Origin: Scleroderma bovista
Lineage: Eukaryota > Basidiomycota > Agaricomycetes > Boletales > Sclerodermataceae
DNA: 64,000 bases
Direction of reading: 5' to 3'
NCBI GenBank assembly: GCA_037178675.1
Contig: JAYMGJ010000010.1
Location: 1 to 64,000, forward strand
Positions 42,663 to 53,425 of the stretch are shown here, piece by piece. Every line of letters begins with the position of its first letter. Positions within the stretch are counted from its first letter, which is position 1. Under the pieces are notes generated by a model. It was given only the letters and a program-made list of their open reading frames with translations. It had not been told where the DNA came from and ran no database searches. A program made the position numbers and the translations under genes.

Positions 42663-42863
42663 AGTAACATTGGTAGATGCATTATCGCCAACACGTCAAT
42701 ATCACTATACCTGCCGCGCTGTCGTGTTATTTATCACTATTTATTCTTTACCCTACTCCGCGACTGCGAAGCCGTCCCCGGCATCACAATTGTGCCTTGT
42801 CGCTGGGCCCAATTTAGCTGAAATGCTGCACTCCTTTCAACAGCCTGCCAATGCATGCAGACT

Positions 42864-43165
42864 AGGAGGACACTGTATGACCCTTGTGACGAGGTATCTG
42901 TTGGTGAGTCGAGTAGAGAACCAAGTCAACAATGATTTGAAGTCGTCGTTCCTTGGAAGTGACAGCATCAGTGGAAGTAACGAGTGAAGGTCCACTAAAG
43001 TTAAACATACGAGTTCAGGCTGGATGCTGGATGCCTTGGGGAGACATACAAGTTCGAATTTGTTCTGTCCTACTATGGGATTAACGTCCAAGCTATCGTG
43101 CTCTTGAGTGGCAATGGGTGCCTGGAATTCATGGATTGCGAGACTGGTACGGTTAGCCATGGTGA
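42864..43165 (-). pseudogene. HET-family C-terminal copy, 5' part
   Basis: The minus strand reads NPIVGQNKFELVCLPKASS and, after a short tract, LMLSLPRNDDFKSLLTWF, then STRLTNRYLVTRVIQCPP, ending at the transposon junction. It is collinear with 31320-31200 (LMLSLPSNDGLKSLLTSF) of the HET gene. An ATG lies at about 43160 (MANRTSLAIHEFQ), but the N-terminal HET domain is absent. The other half is at 36816-37262. Confidence 0.7.
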
Positions 43166-43793
43166 TGTTGCTGAGACTGCGACGTAGGCTCACCCTTTTA
43201 TGGTCTGGGGAAGAGATGGAATGGTGGTCGCATATCGCCAAGTGATGAGGCGCTCGAATATTGATGTCATTGATGGTGCCGCGCTGCGTGAGGAATATGG
43301 CAGAGCTGACGTCGATGCACGGCGCACACGAGATATATAATGTTCATTATTGCTGGTCACTTCAGCACTCCTAACATCATGCCTCCAGGATTCCCCACTT
43401 CCCCCGCCATCAGTATGACATCATTCTGCGTTGATTCATGTGCCCTCTTTACTTCAGCGGCACCACTTGTGCCCCCAGCCCCTGGGCATCATTTCATCTA
43501 GTACCTGCTGAGGTCATGTTAACGCAAACGCTCTGCTTTTGAGAGTTCCCCGGCGTGACGGCTGCAGAAATCTTAATGATCTTATTATGATACCTGGTAC
43601 TCGCATCTTCGCGTTTTCTAAGCTCCTGCGGTCCATCTTCGCGGCAGAGACTCGAGGTTTGACCAGGCCACGGACATATTTCCCTCCCCATATAGATGGG
43701 CCTACATCATTGGAGACGACTAGACAATAGTAGTAAGACAAAGGCATAGCAGGAGTAATGATTTTTGAACACAGGGGCGACTACAAAGTAGAA
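43166..43793. other. No recognisable gene
   Basis: Short frames only; no motif or repeat of note was found in this gap between the HET fragment and the PD-(D/E)XK-like gene. Confidence 0.4.
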
Positions 43794-45385
43794 TCACTTC
43801 CAGATACTCTGATTGTGATGTCGAAGGTCCCCTAATACCTGTTTAAAGAAGAGCTCGGACTGCCCTTTTGGATCCAGAAGGTATGATTCTACGTATGCTT
43901 CCTTAGGCGACCAGTTGGGCTGGCTCCGTATAAATTCCAGTGCAACCGGGTCCATTGAAGGTATGAATGGAACAGGCAGATCATCCTGTTGCAGGGGAGA
44001 TGATTCAACTATCTCTGACGTTGCATCTGAAGACGTGTCACTCCAGTCTCCGGGCGATGGCAGGTAGTCTGGATCACGCCTTTGTGAGTGTGTTAGACCA
44101 TCTGGGGGAGGGCGATGCACGTTAACATAAATCCAGCGACGACCAACTGCAATGATTACACCGAGACAATCGAGATCTGCATGGGATTCAAATGTGTGAC
44201 GAGCTTGGGCCTTGACCTGAAAATTCCAAATTCGCTGCCATATGCTTGGTGCATACGTCAGTGCCGATTTGATTTCGACAATAAGAATGGTTCTTGTGGT
44301 GATATGCTCGTCGTCACCAAGAACAAATTCCTTAGGAAATGCTTTGGGAGAGGGACATGGTGTTGGTATCACATGGAGTGCTGCAATGAAATCCGGTATT
44401 CTTGTGGATTTCATAACGATTGCTTTTTTGTCCCTTGGAGGAGTTTCGGGTATCTTGGACAATGAGCGTTGGACAGGAATGGGAGGACCTCGTATGAGAC
44501 GGTGGCTACGTCGCAATTCCTTCGCCACCCCTGGGGGGCTTACGATAGATTTTCTTTCCGCAGGGGTCGGACTGACGGGTAGTGGCACTATCCGGGAGGC
44601 ATGTGAACGGGGCACAACAGTGGCCCAACTCTCCGGTAATGGAGTAAGAGGACTGTCGCCATCAAAATTTTTGGAAAAGGTGGGTGTCTGAGGTTGGAGT
44701 GCGTTTGTATGATCCAGACTGGGGCTGCGATCCATGGCGCGTGGTAGGGTGCCGCTTGAAATCGAAGAAAGTGGACTGTCTCCATTCCATTGGGCAGGAT
44801 TAGCCGCGATGCGAGGCACAGTAGGCCGAACCGAGTCATCGTGATCGGTGGGCGATCCCATGATTACGTCGGGGGGATGTTGAGGTGAGGCGGGCTGTGA
44901 AATGGTAGGCTGTGGTGGACGTAGGAGAGGTGCATTTACAGGCGCTACACGTGATTCGATGGCGTCCGTCTCTGGCGAATGGCCAGTGTCGTACTTAGCC
45001 ACTAGGGAGTACTGTGGAGTGATACTGCAGATGCTTCGTTCACCATCACAATTGGTGAATATGAAATCCCTCAAAATCCTGTTGTACACGGTATACCACG
45101 AGCACTCTCGCCCATCCTGTTCTGCCACACGTATCTCTGCGGCTAGAGCGAAGTGTCCGGGGTGTTGCATTACGAGCGGAGGCGGCCCCTCCGGAGATGA
45201 CTGCTAGAAGAAAGATGAACAACAGAACTGAGCACAAAAAAAGGGTGACTCGCATTTTTTGTGGGTAATAGCGCAGAGTTATCTCTGTTCGAGGACGAGT
45301 CAACCATGAAGACCTGGGGTACGTAGGGCGAGCCCAGAGTAGTTGGCTGGCCAGACGAACTCGGAATGAAGGGATCAGATTGCAT
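43794..45385 (-). CDS. PD-(D/E)XK-like protein with long disordered N-terminus
   Basis: A single long frame runs from ATG at 45170 to the stop at 43794 (458 aa). An upstream exon from ATG at 45385 (MQSDPFIPSSSGQPTTLG) probably joins through an intron ending ...TTCTTCTAG near 45203; its donor is unclear. Residues about 90-250 are Pro/Ser/Arg-rich and probably disordered. A compact C-terminal domain follows: RIPDFIAALHVI, then TTRTILIVEIKSAL and WNFQVKAQARHTF, with hydrophobic LGVIIAVGRRWIYVNVH. The D...E-x-K...Q arrangement is the signature of the PD-(D/E)XK nuclease-like fold. Orphan proteins of this build are common in agaricomycetes; many have no known role. Nuclease activity is inference. 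Confidence 0.6.
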
Positions 45386-45399
45386 TTTGAACTACAGGT

Positions 45400-46780
45400 C
45401 AGTGGATTGGAGAGGAAATTTATATGGTGGATGGCCCTGTGTCCTTAAGACCGTATCGCCCATCATGTGAATGTTCTAATTACATCACTGGGACTGAATT
45501 TTTCCGATAATGCTGTATATGCACTTTGCAATAAGTACCGTGTCTAACATGTGACTATCTGACAAGGATAGTCATGCATGGCCTTATAAGTCTTTATAAG
45601 GCTTTAAGCTTCACACAAGATTTCTAGGTAATGGTAACCTAACACATTATGATAGGCATGGTAATACACAAACTATCAGTTCTGTAAGCCCATTCAGTCT
45701 ATGTCAGATAACACTTGATCACACTTCTCATGTCCTTAAACAAGGACATGATTTATCAGATTGGCTGAACCCTGTATTGATCATAAGTTGGATAATGTTA
45801 TATATGGTTGTATAAGGCTTTGAGCTTGACACAAAAATTATAGGTGATGGCAACCTAACACATTATGATAGGCATGGTAATACACAAACTATAAGTTCTG
45901 TATGTCCATTCATTTCATGTCAGATAACACTTTGACCACACTTCTCATGAGTTTAAACAGGGACATGATTTATCAGATTGGTTGAATTGCATGAGTTGGA
46001 TAATGTCACATATGGCTGTATAAGGCTTTCAACATGAAGTTTATGGACTTTGTTGTAACAAGCATAAAATACCACTATTTATTAATTATGTAATTGCTAA
46101 CCACTGTGGCTCAGATTTTCAGAGATAAAGTTTAGTGACTTACCTCATGCAATTACCATATGAGATAAACAATAGCAACTTAGCTGATCCGGCGAAATGC
46201 AACTTACCTAACCCTGATCCAATGAAATGTAACTTACCTGACCCTGCTCCAACCTGATTCAGTGTAACAGTAACTTACCTGACCCAGCTTCAACTCGAAG
46301 ATCGAAGTCACAGACAAGAGTGAAGAACCTAAACAGTTCCTTCCAGGAGGGTTTATATATAACATGGGTACTGTACAGTTCTTACTGATCATTTCCCGCG
46401 CTTTGACCATTTCTACTTTAGGGTACATTTGCAAATTCAGTACACCTGCCGGTCACACTCGACAGCACCTTGGACAATGGTGGGGATACGGTTGTTGTCA
46501 TCGCTGGACAACAGGCTGGTGGATGGCCGTCGTCATCATCAGTTGACAGTGCACACAGTGAAGATAACTGCCCGCATCAAGAGGGCAATTCAAATCAGCA
46601 AACCAGCCCTTCCGATTAGCCGAGCTGACAGCACTTGACAGCGCTTAGCCGACCGCCCAGCCTGTCCGACTCTGTGCCAGTCTGTCGGACTCCCGAGTGC
46701 CAGTCTGGTTGTCACTCGATTCAAATATTCAGTAGAGAAAAAAAAGTATATTAGGACTAAAGAAAACTAGAGTGCTAATC
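45400..46780. other. AT-rich gene-free stretch with repeats
   Basis: No credible coding sequence. It contains the 2-copy tandem repeat at 45595-46018 and, at about 46185-46290, three to four imperfect copies of a 30-40 bp motif ending AACTTACCTGACCCT. Around 46640-46720 GTCCGACT/CCAGTCTG words recur. Confidence 0.5.
45595..46018. repeat. Two tandem copies of a roughly 210-bp AT-rich unit
   Basis: Unit 1 is 45595-45810 and unit 2 is 45811-46018, with a partial third start at 46019. All begin TATAAGGCTTT. Both full units contain ACCTAACACATTATGATAGG, GGTAATACACAAACTAT and GGACATGATTTATCAGATTG. Imperfect (roughly 85-90 percent by eye), non-coding. Confidence 0.8.
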
Positions 46781-46799
46781 ACAAATGACTAAATAATAT

Positions 46800-48010
46800 A
46801 TTTATACGACCGGGCCCGTGGTTGTCGAACGCAGGGGAGGGCGATCGTCGACGCTGCGCTGGCGCGATGGCCAGCGTTGCTGTGGCTGGGAGGTTGGTGG
46901 GCGTCGGGGGCGTCATTGTCGGATGACGCTGGGATGGGAGTCATCCCGTCGTCGCGCCGTTGCGCCGTCGCCGTCGACGCTGGGGATGTGGGTGGTCGCA
47001 TCGCCGCCGTCGACGCTGGGGGTGGTGGCGGGGTCGTTGTCGTTGTCGTCGTGGTCAGTGTTGATGGCCACGGCGACGACGTTGACGGTGGGGGTCGTCG
47101 TCATCAGTGGCCACCTCGACGACGTTGGTGGTGGGGCCGTCGTTGCCCTCGCGTTGGTGGTGGCCGTCGACGCTGGTGGTGGAGCGGTGGTGGTGGCCTA
47201 GCCGTCGTCGTCGTCGTCTGGTCGACGACGCTGCTGGTGGTGGTGGTGGTTGGTGTCGTCGCCATCGGCCGTGGTGGGGTCGTTGTCGTCGTCGTTGCTG
47301 ATGGTGGTCGATCGACGACGCTGGTGGTGACGGTGGCTGTGGGCGAGGCGTGTAGTGACGCGGTAAATACTATTAGGAAATGTTGATAGTTCAATATGCT
47401 GATATAATCGTTACACAAACACACGCACACACATACTTGAAAATTTTTGAAGTCTCTCATTCTCATTCTCTTCATCCGTCGACCACCACCCGACAGTCAC
47501 CACCACCACCGTCAACGCGACCACCACCACCACCGTCAACGCGACCACCACCACCCACCACCGTCGATGACGACGTGGCCACCACCCACCAACGTCGACC
47601 ACCACCACCACCATCAACGCGACCACCACCACCAACAGCGTCGACAACGACAACGTGGCCACCACCACCAACGTCGACGACGCGACCGCCACCACAGCCT
47701 CGTCGACGACGACCCCACCAGCAGCGTCAACGACGCGACGACCACCACCAATGGCCACAACGACGACACGGACACCACCACCAACGTCGACGAGGCCACC
47801 ACCAACGACAACCGCCACCCCACCAGCAGCGTCGACGATGACACGACCACCCCACCAGCAGCATCGACGACGCGACGACGACGACCCACCCCACCACCAG
47901 CGACGACGACGATAACAATGACCACCTCGCCGCGGTCGCCGCCACTACCCCCATCACCTGCGTCGACATTGCGGCCATCGACGACGACGACAACCACCTC
48001 GGTATATATA
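46800..48010. repeat. GC-rich fold-back minisatellite with strand-composition flip
   Basis: The left arm (46805-47350) is built on the plus strand of GTCGTCG, GACGCTGG and GGTGGTGG words. The right arm (47475-48000) is built of their complements CGACGACC, CCACCACC and GCGTCGACG. The spacer of about 120 bp is AT-rich. The flanks are also inverted copies (TATTTAGTCA.TTTGT against TACTTAGTCTTTGT), so the whole block is a 1.2-kb imperfect palindrome. Open frames through it (polyVal, polyThr, polyArg) are artefacts of the triplet repeat. Confidence 0.8.
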
Positions 48011-49270
48011 ATACTTAGTCTTTGTTCTGTAGTTTATTGAATTAATATAAATTGGTTAACATTAACATTGAATGAATTGAGTGCTTGAAAAGTTTCAAGT
48101 ACAGGCAGTAAAGGTAATATGGATGCTGTTGATAGTGCTACTGGGACAGTCTGGACAGTGCTAGCCAGTTAGGTACCTTGCTAGGAGTAGCTGGGGCTCT
48201 GGGGTAACTGGCCAGTACTGTCCAGTGCTGTCCAGGGGAGGGTTGGTTTGCTGATGCAACCTGCTTTCTCAACAGACTCATTCTCAGGCATGAATATGCC
48301 GATACTATTGACACTAATTGCCTTCCATTGATCTGGACGCCTGGGCAATTCAACTTCAGAATGCACTCTGTGTTCTCGACTTTGAGAGTGCATCGTGAGT
48401 TGTGCCCAAATAGGCAATATAGGAAATGAGCTCTCCGCACGAAATGTAGCCTAGTTGATATGTTGTGAGCACAGCCTTCCATGGCCATATATAGAACATG
48501 TCTATTTTATATTATTTGAAGATGACTGCATGGTCTTACCATACACCTACTATGAAAGTACCTGTATTTCAGATCCTTCTGTCTGTTGATCATGTTGAAA
48601 ATGTACTTTCCTATTCCACCATGCACCATACTATGCAAGCTGATAGTCATTGCCTCTGCAAGAGTGATCTACCCCAGGAACTACAATATTTATGTACAGT
48701 TATTGGTCAATACAAACTTTGCAGTCTTGTCTAACACTGTATCATAGGGGGAGAAATTGATAATGGCCATATAATTATCTTTTCACAAATTGCATTATGT
48801 CAGTCATGCTGAATTGGACAGCTGTTGGTAACTTAATGACATGGATCATATAATGTCAATTAATTATTTTTTCATGAGTTGCATTATGTCAGTCATGCTG
48901 AATTAGATAGCTGTTGGTAACTTAATGACAAGATCATATATCAGTATGTCATGAGGCTGAATATATGATATATATGATCAAGTTATTTGTTTTGTAATCA
49001 TAGCTTATCATGGATCGACGGTCCCCGTGATGTAGTTGATCCTTTTGTCCAGAACGTGGACTTGAGTTTACATTGGCAGCTGTCCATTCGTCAAAACGCC
49101 TATTGTACGTCCACTGCAGAAACAGTGGCAAATTGACCACCTACAAACAGAATCTAGTGGTGATCAAATCGATTAGTACCAGTGTTTGGTCGATACAATA
49201 GCGCACACTAATTTTCATTCCTAGTACAATCCATAAATCGATGGAAAAAGGCCAGCGAAATATTCCCACG
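48011..49270. other. AT-rich gene-free stretch with a tandem duplication
   Basis: No gene is seen. A unit of about 89 bp containing TTGCATTATGTCAGTCATGC and GCTGTTGGTAACTTAATGAC is present twice in tandem, near 48790 and 48879. CTGTCCAG words recur at 48140-48240. Confidence 0.6.
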
Positions 49271-49318
49271 TTTTTCCTATATAATGTCCGGAGTGTCAGT
49301 TGTTGTTGTCAGCACATC

Positions 49319-50237
49319 ATGTCCTCCACCACATCGCTCACAGAACGCCTACAAAGTCTCGAGGTGGGTCAACCTAACTTTTACACGATATTACACAGCT
49401 AAAGTGCATGAAAGATATCCAACTCGGATCCCCAGGCAGAACGCTGGCAGGATGCTCCTCATCTCCAACGCAAGGTGAATAAGATGCTAGTCCGCCCACC
49501 TCGCGTGCAGGGCCACCTCCAATTATTTGGTTTCATGGTTTCCGATGACGATCTTCTGAAACTGTCCCACATTGCGTTTAAACATATTTGGCCCAGTAGA
49601 CAACCTCACGACCGGGGAATTATGATTTTCAATTCTGCCACCTACGTCCAGAGTTCCCTCAGAATCCCTCAGTGCTTCACCGCATGTGCCAAGATCCCGC
49701 AAGGGATGGATGTACCTCCAGAATGCCTATTTACGCCAGATAGGATCCAAATCATTGCGTTATGGGCTGATTGTCAACCAGATGATGATTGTCCGTGGCC
49801 AGGCCATATATCCCGACTGAGGAGGAAAATTGGGCGTGCGCCGCGGTGGTGGGTTGATAGTGACCCTGAACACTTTTGGCGTGGTGTGTTTCCACTTTCC
49901 CGTTTACTATCTTTGACTAAGCTTACCGTTTGCAGATGATCTCTGAATCGTGTTTATCCGCCCAATGTGATCCTTGTCCATTTGTCATGTTAGCTTATTC
50001 TTCACGCCAGTACATATAAAAGAAAACAAGACTCTTACTATAGGTTGTACTCCGTGCTGGTGCCCGCTTTCAGTCAGTGGTGTTATCTGTGTGAAGTGTG
50101 CAGCCAAGGACTACTTACTAATTTCATTCGATTCCTCGACCTACCGTCTGGCGACCCCGTTAAATTCGCAGTTTCGCCCAACTACTCGGCACGCTTGGTA
50201 TGCTCCAGTTTTCCTGCACTCGCTCAAATTTGAATAA
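49319..50237 (+). CDS. Unrecognised protein, duplicated at 54.7-55.3 kb
   Basis: The best-supported coding block is 49475-49939. It contains PRVQGHLQLFGFMVSDDDLL, IMIFNSATYVQSSLRIPQCF and MDVPPECLFTPDRIQIIALW. A paralogous block at 54870-55260 preserves PPRVQGHFLLFGF, IPQCFTTSARIQQGMEVPPE and YLFTPDGIQTITL, which argues for past coding selection. A likely first exon begins at ATG 49319 (MSSTTSLTERLQSLE, donor GTGGGT), joined through 49399-49470. A 3' exon may cover 50045-50233. I recognise no domain. The block sits head-to-head with a small beta-trefoil-like gene copy, in both duplicates. Confidence 0.4.
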
Positions 50238-50239
50238 AA

Positions 50240-50620
50240 CATCGCTGGGGAAATGAGGTGGGTGTGAAGAGTCGATATCTTTGACAAGCTTGACGAGGAC
50301 CTATTAATGAGGCGCGTTCAGTCAACAGCCCCAGCTTAGCAGAACACATGAGCACTCTCCCTGCTTTCCGGAGCCATCCACACACCTTCGGTTCCCTGTT
50401 CTCAATTCCATGGCACTGCGTCTACCCATTCCATAGAAATAAATGTAGGTCTACTCACGTGTATGCTCGTTGCTTTGGCCTGAAGATGACCCACTTCAGA
50501 GGAGTTTCCCGAGGAGGCGGTCCCTGATACCGACTACAGTCCCAACTCCGTAGAAATGCTCTCTCCTACTTCCTCAGCGCTGCGCTATTGGAAGTGATTC
50601 ATAGCGAAGTCTGATGGCGA
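50240..50620 (-). pseudogene. Beta-trefoil-like (I66-like) small protein, broken copy
   Basis: The minus strand keeps remnants of exons 2-4 of the genes at 55.5-56.1 kb and 60.4-61.0 kb: FYGVGTVVGIRDRLLG then, in another frame, LKWVIFRPKQRAYT (intact WVVIFRPNQRAYT); IENREPKV; and VLVKLVKDIDSSHPPHFPSDVLFKFERV. Exon 1 is not recognisable and exon 2 is frameshifted. Confidence 0.65.
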
Positions 50621-50639
50621 CGCAAAATATTACTTAAAT

Positions 50640-51500
50640 GACATCCACCAGGTCAGTTTCAGAACCCACATGATGATGGTTTACCGCCATTGACTCCCAC
50701 GCTGTAACACCAACTGCCAGATAACTGGCAGGGACCGGATAGGTCCAATGGCAGGCTCTCTGGAATGGTAAAGCAGAAGATCTGGTGGATGTAGCATATC
50801 CCTCCGACTACTAAATATCTCCGAGAGCAGTAACTGCTCGGGCCCGGATCTTCCTAGGCACGTTATCATAATGCCTGGCTTCGTCAAGTACACTAAAAGG
50901 AACAAGTCCTGGCGAACCGAGTTCCAGAACGTGGCTAGCAGATTATAATATGTTGGCTACCCCAGCACAGCGCCACGACACACCGGCACACTGTATGCGT
51001 TGAGGTTCTATGGGAGAAGTCAACATGTTTAACCAATGTGTTTTACAATGGTACGTACGTGATGCTTCGACCCAAGAAACTGCGACGTTAGTCTCCTGGG
51101 TCCCCGGTCATCTATTAGATGTTTAAGCTTCGCGGCGCTGTGTCGATACCTGCTCATGCGAGTTATCCTCGTCAATATATTGCTTATTGATCCCGTTGTG
51201 ACAGAGTTATTCGGCACTGACCATCAGAAGTATGGAGCTGATTTGTTGCCCTCGTTCTTGTTACAGTAAGTCTCCTTTGCGTTTCTACAGCATTTTTGGA
51301 CATTATAGGTGCACTCGTTGCTACCCATTGTAGGCTTGATCTACCTTGTACCCTCTTTGCTTCAGCGGCATCGCAATGGAAGCTCCCGAGCATGTTCTTG
51401 ACAAGCAGGTCATATCATAAGTTCAGGAAACCTCAGATCCCCTATTCCTGGCAAATGAATTACATGATTACCATCCACACATGCTACAAGTCGTTTTCCT
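50640..51500. other. No recognisable gene
   Basis: Only short frames. The last part (51470-51500) is the 3' flank shared by both dienelactone hydrolase copies. Confidence 0.4.
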
Positions 51501-51501
51501 A

Positions 51502-52661
51502 TTACAAGAACCGGTTGAAGAACTTCACTGAAGCATCGAAGGAGCCTTCCTTGCCTGCCTTGACCTTTGGATCGGACAAATCACCACGAACAGCAAACCC
51601 ATGGGTGCATCCTTCAAAGTACTCGCGGCGGTATGTATCGGTGAATTGATTCCCGTCACCAATAATTTCATCAGCTTTGGCCTGCGCATCGGGTGGGAAC
51701 CACTGGTCGATCGTGCAGGAGTTGATCAGGAGAGGAGCATTGGAAAGCTCCTTGTATTTCTGATGAGGGAGGATATCAGGCTGCATACGAAAATCGATAG
51801 AGAGCGTTTACCACAAGATCCTTCGGGATCTCGAGAAATGACGGGTGCGAGACGACGGTGACCTTGACAAGATTTTGGAGTGCGAGGTGATTCTAATTTC
51901 GACTTTATGGCCTGGCTTTCCAAACATGGCAACGATGAGACCCGTCCAAACGTTGACAAGGTCATCGCCGCTCTCAGAGAACAGGGCGTGACGGAGTTCG
52001 GTGTTACCGGCTACTGTTTTGGTGGCATGTCTCTTTCTCTCGGTTGTTCGACTGTCTGAGATAATACCCTGATATGGGCTTCGCAGCCCGGTACGCTTTC
52101 GAGGGCTCTTGTGATGATGAGCATCAGGAATGCTCCGATGGGTATGGTTTGGAGTTCGATACATACAGAAAGGGCATCGCCGGGAATTGGATCCCCATTC
52201 AAGTAGTCGATCGCGATAGTCTGGTCGGGTTAATTCTCAAAAGGATGCCAAGGAGGGAGGGAAAGAGCGCACCTTGAACCCATTCCTAGCAAAGTCGTCG
52301 ACAAGGAGCTGTGATCATATCAGTATGTTTATCGATCCAAGGCTAATTATCATACCTGGGAGTTGATCAGTTGGATTCCAAAGACGTCAGTGAGGAAGAG
52401 AATGGCTTTCTCCTTGGGGCATTCTTCCGCCGAAGGGGTGCCAACGTAGCATTTCACCCCTCCAATGACTTCGACTTTACCTACATCAGCAAAAGGACAA
52501 CCACCTCAACGATAGTCGTCAGGATGGACGAATAGAGACGTACCCTCAGGAACGCCCTCGTGGCGAACACCTAGTACATATCGATCGAATCACAGTCATT
52601 AGACGATCAGCTCCAGCTTCACACTTTTCTCACCCTTGATGCAATCATTGCAATGAGACAT
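51502..52661 (-). pseudogene. Dienelactone hydrolase A, broken by an internal inversion
   Basis: Same seven-exon plan as copy B. Exon 1 MSHCNDCIKG starts at 52661, followed by GVRHEGVPEG, VEVIGGVKCYVGTP...FLTDVFGI, LLVDDFARNGFK, and TIAIDYLNGDPIPGDALS near 52155-52210. The next part (exon 6, intron 6 and the first 19 nt of exon 7, 51888-52102) lies on the opposite strand: it reads NFDFMAWLSKHGNDETRPNV to VTGYCFGG on the plus strand. Exon 7 then resumes on the minus strand, with a 2-nt loss near 51795 before MQPDILPHQKYKELSNAPLL and the end ...KFFNRFL at 51502. The catalytic-cysteine exon cannot be spliced in the right sense, so this copy is dead. Confidence 0.88.
51888..52102 (+). other. 215-bp micro-inversion inside dienelactone hydrolase A
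   Basis: Compared with copy B (53815-54040), the segment is reverse-complemented while both flanks keep their order. Left junction: GCGAGG (51882-51887), followed in B by TCGAAAGCGTACC; here that word is found inverted at 52087-52102. Right junction: GGGCTCTTGTGATGATGA from 52103, in B GGGCGCTTGTGATGATGA. It contains the GYCFGG nucleophile motif. Both ends of the inverted piece carry TCGAAA, a possible microhomology. Confidence 0.88.
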
Positions 52662-52974
52662 CGTGTACTGTCACAATGAGGAAGATAAGAACTTCGAGCG
52701 CACTCATGTCGGCCAACAAGCTTATCACACTAAACACTACTCAGGCCACCCCAAACAAGGTAGCTGCCAGCGTGGCTAGGATTACTAAATCTCGATAATC
52801 AGCTTACTCATACCCTCCAGGTTTCCACCTATGCCATTGCACCACATCTGGGGCCGTACTTCGTCGGCAGCAACCTTGTTTTGCATAGGTTTATGATATA
52901 CATCTGACAGTAATACATTCAGTGCTCACAGGTGTCACTATTGTCCATGCTTTTGATTTACAGACAGGAAAAAT

Positions 52975-53250
52975 GAATCAATTTGTCAAAAATTCCATTG
53001 GAACGAACGCTCACATTAATCAACATCTACGGTGGAAAGAAAACTGTGCATCGACGACAGTTACCTCTTACTCCAGCATACTCATTCATTGACATTGGAA
53101 ACCCACCCTTTGCCACTCTCACACCATTTAACATCTACCACGTTGCATTATCATGCGCTCGAGCCAGGAACCAAATACATTTGCTTCGAGATTTAGATAT
53201 CCATCTGAATATTTGCGTCTTGAAGATGAAAAATTAGGTTGATCTAGATA
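52975..53250 (+). pseudogene. Helitron/PIF1-type helicase C-terminal relic
   Basis: The plus strand reads RRQLPLTPAYSFIDIGNPPF, TLTPFNIYHVALSCARARN and IHLLRDLDIHLN, then in another frame SEYLRLEDEKL. These match the conserved C-terminal end of PIF1-like helicases carried by basidiomycete Helitrons (LTPAYAFTDYRxQGQT, GxLTxFNLYVALSRS, RLLRDFDxxL, LRLEDExL, recalled from the family). The TDYRxQGQT part is deleted. It is a short dead fragment between the two dienelactone hydrolase copies. Confidence 0.7.
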
Positions 53251-53425
53251 AAAACAGAAGAATGATGGCAGCGAACAGTAAAGATATCTGAATCGTCACA
53301 GTAGTTACAATGGTATCACATTTTTACATAGGCTCATAATAGTATCAAAATTGGAAAGGTCATAGAATCGACCTTTCGCCACCTGGAGTGACCTTGTCAA
53401 AACAAGGTAACAAGTCATTTTCCTA

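Larger units (their letters stand above)
37263..42863. mobile_element. 5.6-kb transposon: DUF6589-type protein plus RecQ-like helicase (AcademH-like)
   Basis: AGGAGGACACT flanks the element at 37252-37262 and 42864-42874, a perfect 11-bp target duplication. The empty site is visible in the paralogue near 31193 (AGGAAGACATT). The element starts AGTCTCCCAAAGCC and ends GCATGCAGACT, so only a 5-bp terminal inverted repeat (AGTCT) is evident. A subterminal hairpin is present (AGACTCTAA near 37278, TTAGAGTCT near 37315). It carries two convergent genes: a DUF6589-type putative transposase (+) and an SF2 RecQ-like helicase (-). The combination fits the helicase-bearing AcademH branch of Academ DNA transposons, by recall and not verified. 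Confidence 0.8.

Noticed and set aside
37263..42863. Helitron or Crypton as the identity of the 5.6-kb element
   Set aside because: A perfect 11-bp target duplication excludes Helitron (no TSD), and no tyrosine recombinase or Rep/PIF1 protein is encoded; the helicase is RecQ-like.
47380..48040. Long open frames (up to 197 codons) of polyThr/polyArg/polyPro/polyVal type on both strands
   Set aside because: They are by-products of the triplet-based CGA/CCA repeat, open in several frames at once, without start context or any domain.
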